Shown here: positions 47,901 through 59,900 of the stretch, in pieces
Layout of the letters: every line of letters begins with the position of its first letter
How positions within the stretch are numbered: position 1 is the first letter of the stretch
Source of the DNA: Trichobilharzia regenti
Lineage: Eukaryota > Platyhelminthes > Trematoda > Strigeidida > Schistosomatidae
Length of the DNA: 64,000 nt
Direction: 5' to 3'
Assembly: GCA_944472135.2 (NCBI GenBank)
Contig: OX235262.1
Coordinates: 165,539,509-165,603,508 of the forward strand
The notes under the pieces: generated by a model
Databases searched by the model: none
Told to the model about the DNA's origin: nothing
What the model saw: the letters and a program-made list of their open reading frames with translations, nothing else
Program-made: the position numbers and the translations under genes

Positions 47901-50900
47901 CATCAGTCAATGAAATCCACAACAGTTGGTCTAAGCCACGTAGGAAGGTGTAGACTTCCAGGCTGGGGTCCTCGGGACGGTAAAAATCTATGGTTGGAAA
48001 CAATTGGTGACATGGCTCAAAATCGTTCTCAGTGGCGCAGATGCATCCACTCCTTGTGACTTATGATCTCCAATGAAACTGTTTTGTTTTTCTTTATTAC
48101 TCCTTTGTCTCACACCTCTGCTCACTGTTTCTATTATGCTTTTCTTGTACTTTCTTCTCTTGCTTCGCGTGCTACACGGAATGTGGCGACTTGAACTTCC
48201 GCACATTTGTGCAAAGTTCTATGTCGAAAACAGACAGACAGACAATACCACGATACGATAAACACAGCTTAACATTATAAAATATGTAGTCATTTTCTTC
48301 CTTGTAATGCTGTTTGTTTAAATGGGAGGAACCTGGAAGAAACAACCTCCTTTACCTACCTGGGAAACATCGTTTCAACCACAGGTGGACGGAACTGACG
48401 AGGATATCAAAGTAGGGATTGGGAAAGCAAGACAAGCTTACATTTATCTCAAGTGTATGTGGAGGTCAGCAGCAATCGGCATCAAAAATAAGATCCGCAT
48501 TTTCAACTCCAATATGAAGTCAGTCAGTGCTACTATACGGATAAGAGACTTGCACTGCGTGTCATAAAGAGCACCTCAAACAAACTACAGACCTTCATCA
48601 ACAGCTGCCTTCGCTCAATACTCAAGATCAGATGGCCAGTCAGAAAAGATAAGCAACAGGGATCTCTGGGAGCAAACCAACCAGGAACCGATTGTGAAAC
48701 AAGTAGGCAGGAAGAAGTGGAGATGGATTGGCCATACTCTGAGGAAACCATCAAGTGACATCACTAGACAAGCCACTGCTCGAGTGGAACCTGGCCGAAA
48801 GGGAAGCGGCGAGTTGTTCTTCAGTGCGAGGCTGACTTGGAGGAGGTCATGCGAAGAAGAGATGAAAGCATGTAAGCAGACGTGGAGCCGGAAGAAAACT
48901 CTAGCAGTTAACCGAACGCAGTGGAGACGCGCGGCTGAAGCCCTATTTTCCCTAGGAATTAAAGGAAATAATAATAATGTTGTTTGCCATGAAAGAGACA
49001 CAGCTAAATTTCTTAACTGTCGTCATATATTCTGTCCTGGGTTTCCCTACAAAGTTTAAAAGACATAAGGGTGTTTGCTGATGCTTGCTGTCAGGACAGA
49101 TAAACTAAATGAACAGCAGAGCTTAGTTTACATGCATTCCTTAGATGATGTAGATTAGCGTCAGTCAGCATCAAAACAACCAATCCCTGTTTGTGCAGTA
49201 TGTCTTTCACATTTGTATATCCCCCCTATTACGGAGAGGCTTAGATGAATTCATCTGGATACTAGTGGTAAGGTCTATTTTTTGTAGTTAACTAGAGGCG
49301 GAATTCAGAACGAGTGTTTCATCTGATTTAGGACTTTTAGTTTGAATACGCCTGTCTCACTATTTGTTGTCTTATCCCATCAAATGCTAAAATAACCAGT
49401 TTTATTGTTTTTATTTGTAAATTCCTTCTGAGTTTGATGAATCAAATTTTGAAGACTGCTCTAGTATATGAAATCTTTGAAGGCACATTGATGTTACTTC
49501 ACTAAGACAAATGGGACCAAAATATGAATGACTAGGCATTACCACACAGACGAAATCCAGCAGAAACTCCAGTCACTTTGGAAGAGGAAACTATTTATCC
49601 AAAACAGGTCACTTAATTTTATTCATTGAGATATTACAAGTAGTATAGATAAGAAGCAAAGATATATACATATATCCACTTTTTAGTTTCCTGTCATATC
49701 TGCTCACAAGGAAGTGATTCACACGTGACTTACGTGATTAAATGATGCGCCAAGTAGTTGAATGTCTCCAGATTTGTGGTTGGGAGATCATAGAGAATAT
49801 CATGAATGACTTGGTAGCGAGTGGATTCATCTTCGATTTCTAAGAGAAAAAGAGATATGAAACGGAAGTGATTATGTATTAATAAAAAAGCATTTCTGTT
49901 ACTAAGGTAACATCCTTTTTAAACATTCACTTAGTTTTGATATCATTTATCCCGTTTTTAAAAACTGTTGATATTCTTGAGCATACATCATATTTGTTAC
50001 ATACATTGAGTGTTAACATTTTCTAGTTAAACTAACTACCCGTTATCGATACACACCTTTCTCACGTAGGAGATAACGTACAGCTATACAGCTAGCTCCC
50101 TTTCACCAGTTATGAGCGCTGGATAATATGATTCTTGCTTAATTTTATTTTGTATATTTATCTTGATTTTCAAGAGTAGGTTTGAAGGGATTTGATTTGC
50201 TTTTCAAGTTTGCCCACGGATTGATGTCAATTAGATAACCATTGAGCACCAGGGTGTACTGGAGAGCTATTTCATCCTAGTTTGGTACTTGTCATCAATA
50301 CGCACCAATCGGGTATTTTACTTGAATAAATTCTTAGCTTTTTTGACGTATAAGTAGTATTAGTTCGATATATTATTATTATTTATTGTATCCTTTAGTT
50401 CCTAGAGGAACATAGGGCTTCAGCTGCGCACCTCCATTGCCTTCGGTTTTCTGACAACTTTTTCACCCTGCTCCAGGTCTGTCCACATGCTTTCATCTCC
50501 TCCTCGCATGACCTCCTCCAAGTCACCCTTCCACTGACGACCAACTCGCCGCCTTCCTTTCGGGTTCCACTCGAGCGATGGCTTGTCTAGTGATGTCACT
50601 TGATGGTTTCCTCAGCGTATGGCCAATCCATCTCCATTTCTTTCTGCCTATTTGTTTCACAATCGGTTCCTGATTGGTTCGCTCCCAGAGATCCCTGTTG
50701 CTGATCTTTTCTGGCCATCTGATCTTGAGTATTGAGCGGAGACAGCTGTTAATGAAGGTTTGAAGTTTGTTTGAGATGCTCTTTATGACTCGATATAACT
50801 TGCCTTTTAATAAAAAAATTCCATTTTGATATTTGTGCTCGTTTTTCAGTCTAGTTAAGAAGTAATTTTTCTCCAAGTTGTATCCAGAATCATACAAACA

Positions 50901-53900
50901 CTACACTGACTGTAGTAATAATGTTGTATTATTAGGATAACCAAAATTCAGACTACCAATCTGTCAAATAACAAGCATATGTATGCGAGGTATTTACAAA
51001 TTAATTAAAGCAATCCAAGGTTGTTCAAAAAATCAAAACATGATTTTTCTGAACATTTCGCAGTGTAAGCCATAACTTCTTCTACTCGAAAAGCTGTTAC
51101 TGTAACAAGTTTGGGCAACAGTAAAAAATAGACACCAAAGTCAAATGACCTTGAAACAACCAATCAGATTCTTTCAGTTAAAAAATGGCATAAAATTAAT
51201 AAAAACAGCTGTATTTACAACATATACATTTAATACAAATGAACTATGCAGGATAAATGTCTCTAATGTGCTGCAAAAACTTATCCCAGTTTCTCATAGA
51301 AGTGGTTATAGACATATTAAACCAATACCGATACAAAAACTCATCATCGGGAACCATTTACCATTCTGATACGTTTTTTGAGGTGAGCCCGAAATCCTTC
51401 AATGGAATTTTTATGTGTTCCTGTTACAGGATCCACCAGTTCAGAAGAATGGTTGACTTTGTGGTGAATATAGCCTAGTGATGATAATTGAGAATAACCT
51501 CTCCATTCGTCTGTGTGAATGGTAGTTCCTGGGAGGTCTAGTCGTTGTATAATTATTATTAACACATCAGTACTTCTGTTCGGGATGCGTTCCACATACC
51601 CTTTACGAAGATTTGTGTCGTAAAGTCCCAGCACCAAAACATGATTTGCTCTGCTCCTCCCTCTATTCATTTTTCGCTTGATAAGTACAGTTTCGTCAAT
51701 ATGCACGACGACGCCAACTCCCTCAAGTACAGAGGTGATCCCATCTAGCTTTTGTGAAGAAACATCACGGCAGTACTGATACCACTGTACTGTTGAAATC
51801 TTTGTATTCTCCATTTCTGCAGCTGTAGCAGATAATGGTCGCTTTAGTAGCCATTTGTGGCATATACGCAATATTTTAATAAGGGGGACAATTTCGATTT
51901 GGAGAAGAAAGCATCTAAAAATCACCATAATGTACAACTTACCAACTCGCACAGATTTCCTCATGTAACAGTGGTTGCATCTAAATGCGTAGCCGTCAAT
52001 ACTTTTGTAGAGTTATTATCCCTCCACATATGCAGGCTTTAGACCCTATCAACCCATTTTTCACACAGAAGTCAAAAACTAAATCTGGGTGAAACTTGTA
52101 ATGACGTTCATGAACCGCATCCATTTTGAATGATGAACGATCTTATTGGTTGTTCCAAGGTCATTTAACCTTGGTGTCTATTCTTTACCCTTGCTCAAGT
52201 TTGAAAATGATCGAAACTGAATTAAAATTAGATTCTAACACCAACTGCATAAGAGATGGCTCTCATTGCCCAAGTGGGTCAGCGAATGACATTGTGATGT
52301 TTTTAACGATGGCTAATGGGTTTGAGTTTCAGTGGGAATCCCATCATTCACTGGGAAATGCAGGTACATCCAGATGACGAGTCGCATACGGGACTAAATG
52401 TGCATCCTGGATTAGTCATAATCCACCAAATCAATAAGCCACAGAATTATAATACAGGCACACATACATCAACAAACATAAACCCAGTGATTGTCTTATG
52501 TATGGTAATGATTAACAGAGTTAGCATATTGTTTATATGATTGCATCACCTGTGATCATATATAGGATTAGAAAGTGAATATACAAACCAGTGGGACTCA
52601 TGTTTTATGAATGAATTAGATATGTGACTGTATAAATATTTACAAATCACCAGAGCATTTCATTCATATACATATGGAGTATCTTTATCTACAAAATCCA
52701 TCAAGTATAAATAGAATCACACTAGATAGTGTACGCTTTCTGTTTATTTATAGACTAAGCGATCCAGTTTGAAGTCAAGTAATTTCGTCTTCACCACCTA
52801 TATGAGTATAGTTTACAAGTAAAATAATTCTATCTGGGATAACATGAAAATCTTTGTTTAGTGAGTAACAAAATGGCTGAGGACATTTATAAAGCTAGTG
52901 CCAAAATTAACAGATAATCGTCAGACACAGAATTCCTGGTTGCATTTAAAGTTTAGCAGAAGGAGTGAGTGAGTGAGTGATGAATGAAGTTGCGAAGACA
53001 GGAAATGAACATTATTGAAAAACAACATAAGGAGGCATGGTATGAAGACCACAGAAGCGGAAGACAAATAACTGTTGCAAGCCGAAATTTCCTTGTGACG
53101 TTTTTATATATCATCTTTATTGCATATTGCATTGCCAAATAAACAATTTCAAGTCGTGATTATTGGAGTCCACTGGGCTGGGAGTGAGGACAAATGCTGG
53201 TTGCCCCGTTACAATCACGTTTTGGTAGAGAGAGAGAAATGTACAGGTCATTACGGCTGAATGACCTAAGAAGTAGATTTGAAACCGGAAATTACTAGTT
53301 GAGTGTGTGCTGCCGAAGAGACCCAAATTAGGACGAAAAAAGTGTCCAGTACTCACTGATTTTGCAGTGGTTCTCTAATTGATATCATTACATGAACATA
53401 TCTGAAACAAATCAAACCCTTACAAGCTTACTCTTGAAAAATAAACAATTTGTTTTAAAAAATCCTACAGTCAGAAATCATATTCTATTCAGGCTGAATA
53501 TGCATGAGTGCAGGATGACAACTAACCTGTGTTCAAGAAAGTAACTACATGGTGATTTAGGTCTTGCGCAGAAATAAGACAATTTTTTAATCGTTTTTAA
53601 CCAGTGTCAATGATGCGCATTAAATAGGGGCAAGATTGAAGCATTTAAACTTGTGCATCCAAATGTGATATGAGAGGAACTCTGTAGTTCCATTTAGATA
53701 TCAGTTTCAATGAGCTTAAACAGTACATAATTTCTAATCCTTCTTTCATTCAGATGTTTAATCTTGAAATCTATCTTCTTTGACAACTGCATTAAGTATC
53801 ATTTATTAAGATATTCTTATTTCCAAACAAAATCTGAACTTTTTCTGCCCCCTTGTCTAATTATTGTATAAATAGTTACTCTTTTAACACTAAATTATTG

Positions 53901-56900
53901 TCTACATACATCATCTTTCAAATGATGTTGCTTATACTTTCTATGTATAACTTAAAATCATTGTAAAGTGTACGTTCAGAAATTTGATAACATATAATTG
54001 ATTATAATTAGTGGATGGTGAATAGCAGTGGAATCTAGGATGCGCATTTTGTCTTATTTGGGACTCGTCATCCGGATGTCAATTTTATGCGCATCCTTGA
54101 TTCCACTGTTAGTTACCATCCACCAAATAACCTCTAATTGCTTGCTCAGACATCATCGAAGCATCTGCCGATATCTCAACTTGAGACCGAGTACTTCGGT
54201 CCAATGAATCGACTGGAAAATCTAAAATTCAATTAATTATAACTGATTTGTTTAGGATGTAGGTAGTTGGAGAGAATCCACGAAATAAAACGAGCTCACG
54301 TTATCCTGCAAATATGTTTGTCCTTTCTTTATTCAAACTAACAAAGGGAACCGGATGTAAGAAAACAAAATTTGCAAAATATCTGTTTTAAGTCATTTTT
54401 TATTTCCCTTCGACTGATTATATTGGACCGAAGTGTTCGGATAATGTTGACTTCTCAGCTCCTCGTGAAAACGCTTCGACGATATCTGGAGATTATTTTG
54501 TCATTCGGTGGATGGTGACTGACGGTAGAATTCAGGATGCTTTAGCTTTTGAAACAATAGGTGCTGGGTTCTACTCTTAGTAAGCAAAAAATCACTAACT
54601 GAGTAAGCAGGTACATCCAGATGACGAGTCGCAAGCAGAATGAGGTGGGCATCCTGAATTCCACTGTTGGTCATCATCTAACTAATGATAATTTCCAAAA
54701 TATGTTGGAATATTTTCATTTCAAGTGCGGTAATAAGTAGAAGTTTTCTGTATTTTACTGGAATTGAAAATAAGCTTTAGTCAGCATTATAAAAGTGGTA
54801 CACCTTTCTTATTTCATAAGCTTGTGGGTGCATTTATGAGAAATCATTGTACAGGTCAATGGAAGCTGCATTTCATCCTCTGATATCCATAGTTTGTATG
54901 TATTTCCTGGATAGCATTCCAGTTAGCATTACAGAGGAATTAGTCAAGTAGAATTATCCATGTGTGGTTTTGTATATTGTTTTCATTATGTAGGATATTA
55001 TTCACTGTTTTGTAATTGCTCTGTCGGACAATCTATAAGCACACCATATGCGGGACCACCAGAATTGCCCCTGAACGAACCAGAAGTATGCTTCATTATC
55101 TATTATTTTTTAAGTGGAACATAGGACTTCAAGCTAAATCATTGAAGTGTCAGCGACAGCAGGGCTTTTTTTAACAGGGTGAGGTTACGAGACACGCAGC
55201 CAATCTTCTCTTTTTATCCAGCTTTCTACCGGTTAGGCGAAGTTTAGGAGTGCGTGGGGTGGGGATCGAAGCCCGGACCACACATGGTGAGGTTGACGAT
55301 TATTCTACAGCTGAACCACCCACGCATACTGTACAGATTTTCTAAATCAAAATTCAACTATGATATATAATACAGCTCTGCTGTTCTTAGCAGGTGTTTA
55401 ACAGCTGTTCATTTCTCTTACAATTGAAGTCAGTTAATTAGCTGTTGCTAATTTAGGTGAATTGAGAGGAATAAGGTAAGTGAATGCGGAGATTTTGACA
55501 GGTTCTAAAAAATGTCTTCATTTCAAACCAATATTTGATCCATTCTGCCGAAGTAACTGAAATCAGAGATTACTTAGCGTCTGTTCTGCCATGTTTCCAA
55601 AGAGAACTTAAGATTGATGAGCTAATGAGTTCTCGAAAGGAGGAAAGACAGCCGATTGATACTAGTTGGTTGAACTTTAATGTGAAGTGTTTATGACTTT
55701 CTTACTTTTGATATTGTGACAGATTGCTTGAGAATCAGAAGTATTGCGTAAGTCATTTTTGTAAACTGCACGAAATATGGCCTTTAACTGTTGTTTTCCT
55801 TGTAAACGACTTACTATCTTACTCTATAGTAACATCATTTGAAGTTTGGTGTTTTGTTTATTTAAAGTATAATATTTCTGAGTAGTCATTCGTGGAAAAT
55901 GATTTTGCTTATGATAAATAACATTTATTCCTGTCCCTTAGGCTCTGGGTAGACCATAGGACTTCCAGCCTGAGTTTTAAAGTTTCGGTAGCAGTGGTTT
56001 CATTTTATATGGGGTGGGGTGGCTAGGCCCACATCCTGCCTTCTCTCTCTTCACCAGCCTTACTAGAGGCTTAGCAAAGTTTAGAAGTTAGTTGACAGGA
56101 ACGGAACCGTGATTCACGTGCGCTGCTGGAGAGCATCCTACTGCTGAACTGCTGACATAATAAATAATATGGATGAAATCAGAGATAAAATGATCATGGC
56201 AAATCAATAGAGCTACATAGTGAAACACACTACACTATACCTATAGAAATTTGTCACTTCAAGGTTTTTGAGGTACTAAACATACTAATATACTGTAAGT
56301 GCACAAAGGATGCCTTAATTGTCGCTAATCGAAAAACGAACCCTGTTATGGTAGTGCCACCTCTGCGTAGACAAAAGTTACATGTTTTCTCCAGAATGAA
56401 TTAATTCCTGCTTCAGTTTAAATGACTTGCTTTTGTTTCATTCGCATCGCGTGAAATATCATCTATTCGTATGTATTTATGGATTTTTTGAAAACAGATA
56501 ATCCACAATAGTTAAGAGATTTTTCTACTACCAAACGTTTGATACAAGTACTTTAATGGCAGGCACCCTTCAAATTTTTATCACTATTTTCATTCATTTG
56601 ACTGGTTGGCTAGTTTCAACATAGAGCTTTGCAACGAAGTGAAGCAGTTCTAGTTACCACACTCCATGTAGAACACAAAGGAAAACAAAAGAGTGAAAAA
56701 AGGGATTCAAAATTCCTAAAATAAGCCGAAAATTGAAGCAGAAAAAATAGAAACATGGAAAAACAGTAGGGTCCACTGTATATTGCAGATCACAAATAGT
56801 GAATACATCTCTGTAACATTGAGAATGATTTAAAGCCATATCGTTAACTGTCTCCAGCCATTGGTTCTTAACATACGTGACACGTGTCTTTGCAGTGGCG

Positions 56901-59900
56901 ATGGACTCACCTTCACACATCTTTTGGTCTATAGCTGGATATGATTTTTTCGCCACAGATGGCATGAGCTTGTATCCGTTTTGAGATTTCGTCAGTGATT
57001 AGCCCATTGTGGCTAATACAACTTCCCAAATAAGTAAAGTGGTCAGCTAACTCCACCACTTCACTCACTACCTTCAAGCTAGGAGTCAATGTACTACAGC
57101 TCCGAAGCATCATCTTGTATTTGACAGAAGTAAATCACATACCAAACATTCGACGACTGCTGTTCAAGGCGTTCGGAAGAATCTACTTTTCATCAGCATC
57201 TTCACCTAGGAGGACTATATCATCACCAAGACTATTCCCTGATAACAAATCAATCGCTGAGTAGGTGAAGTCGGTTGGGGTCAATTCTATTGGTACATTT
57301 ATGGCGGAATTAAACGGAAATGGAAATTGGGTTTCACTGACGGACAGTGATGGTTGTCATCACTTCATGTGAAGGCTATCCACAAACTCTTACCTGGCTG
57401 CGAGAGTTCGAGCATAGTGCCTTGATTAGTGCGATATACTTTCTGGGTACTCCCTCGACAGCTGAATAGTGCCATAGTACCTCTGGGTCGATGGAATCGA
57501 ATTCCACTTGCAGATCAAAAAATATGGAAACTGTTGGACACTGGTAGGTATGCCTACGTTCCAGAATCTATCGAAGGGTGAAGATATGATCGACACATTC
57601 TCTTCTTGGTCTAAAACCTACCTGGTTTTCCCACGTTTGTTTCTCTAGAGTTCCCCTTAATCTACGCATTATTATTGAGCCTAAAACTTTAGATACCAAA
57701 TTAGTCAAGCTAATTCCCCTGTGGCTATCACAGCAACACTTGTCTCCCATCTTGTATATGGGGATAATCAATGACTTACACCAACCCGACGGAACTTCCA
57801 CTGATTCCCAGATGCTACCTAATACCTTAGTTAACGCAGACAGTAAACTTTCTCCACTGTACTTAAATCCCTCTGGAGTCATTCCATCATGTCCTGCTGC
57901 TGTGCCTCGTTTCAGATCAGTGACAGTTTTTGTAACCTCAGTTAGGGACGGAGGACCTTTATTTATATCCCACTCAAGGAGGTGTTGGGTGCTGGGCAAG
58001 TTAAGCTTTCATTCGTTTGAACTTCACATGCAAGTTTATATATGGAGATAAGAAGACGACCGGCTGAACAACAGCATTAGGATGTATATTTCGTTGCTCG
58101 AGGAATACTGTCAGCGTTTAGTCGTTCTTTTCGGCTGTTTATAAGTTCGCTTTTACAGTGGTACAACTAATTGATTTGATTGTGTGAATTAAAGTTGAGA
58201 AAAACACAATGATTATACTCCAGTGTTGGTTTGTAGGGATTTGATTGGTTTCAGGATTTCATCATGAGCTGACATTAGTTAGAGAACCATTGGAAAACCT
58301 AAGAGTACTGGACAGCTAGCTGTTTCGTCCTAGTTTGGGACTAACTCTTCAGCAGTACGCACCCACCGAGATTCGAACCCAGGACCTTCCGGTGGTTACC
58401 TGGGTTCCAGTGGGAAGTCGTGACCAGTAGGGTGCAGCGGGTCGGGTGTGAGGACAAATACTCGCCACAGAAGACATTGGCTAGCGGTCGTGGTATGTCG
58501 TGAATTGGCAGAAGTTAGAATTCATGGACTGGCCATTGAATCGGATCCCAGTGGCTTGTAACCGGAAGGTCCTGGGTTCGAATCCCGGTGGAGGCGTACT
58601 GATGAAGAGTCCCAAACTAGGACGAAACAACTGTCCAGTACTTCCAGGTTTTCCAATGGTTCTCTAACTAATGTCAGCTTATGATGAAATCCTGAAACAA
58701 TCATTATAGTTATCAGACTTCAGTGATACAATTTTTCTGTTTATTTCAATGAAAATTATCTACCAAACAGAGTTTTACGGTTATCAGTGAACTGAAAAAT
58801 TTGATGATCAAACATTTTTTTTTATATCAAGCGGATATTATTGATTTTTAATTTAAATAAGCTTACCCACTGCTTGGACTAAAGCTTTTGTAGCTGAAAA
58901 GTTGATTAAGCTTTCTGGTAACTGTTGAAAAAATTGTTTCAGTAAACTTGTAATCACTGGTAACTGCACTAGCGACAGTCTTTGGATGGCTAATGTACAA
59001 CCTGAAATTGTAGACGAAAAAAACATTTAAAAGACGAAATACATTTTCTGTTAGATAATATAAGAGAATGACGTTTTATTTTCAAAAACATGACTAACAT
59101 TTTGTGTAGAAAGTATAAGTTGGACAAAACGTTTTGGTATAGCTGTGTTTTCACAAATTACTTATAAGGAGCCGATCCTAGGCTAAACAGTTGTTGCTTG
59201 TGTGTGTGTGTGTGTTAAACTCTAAACTTCATTAAACTATTCAGCCAATAGTATTCTTTCAGTAAGATTTGGCTGTGTGCAAGTTAGTCAGCTGGCGTCA
59301 GATAACAAAACTACGAAATTCTTAGTGCTTGTCAAATCTGACTGAGGGGATTCGCCACTTGACTATGTCATTCCGAAGTAATCATAAGCGTCAAACGCAA
59401 ATATGATAACCTTTAAGAATGAGTTCAAAAATACAAAGCTTTATCTTCGATATTTTGCAGTGGAAACTTTCGGGAATTCATTGAACGATGAAATAGTTTT
59501 TTCTATGTAAATCTATAAATAATTCCTGTGAAGCGTTGTTGACTCTAATTTCTTTGGTGAGTACATTCACTGAAATTCAAAACATGCGAATTTTCCTACT
59601 CAAAGCATCACAGTCTACCATGACTTGTGTCAGTGTTTCTATTCAAGTTGAAGTAGTAACGATATCCAATGAACTACTCAATTGTGAAAGATACAACTTG
59701 CAAAAATAATAAACACTTTCAAAATAGTATGCCCTTTATTTAAAACAGGAGTAAGACAAGGGTGTCTACTATCACCACTGACGTTTCTGATTGTGGTGAC
59801 CTGGACCATGAGAAAGGCCGTGTGCAGGGAGTGAGAAGATGGAATACATTAGGTTGACAAGTGTACTCTAGACGATATGAAGATCGCACACGATTTATGT

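Noticed and set aside
55252..55325. Functional tRNA gene
   Set aside because: Acceptor and boxes look tRNA-like, but the anticodon arm is poor and a SINE body with related copies follows it.
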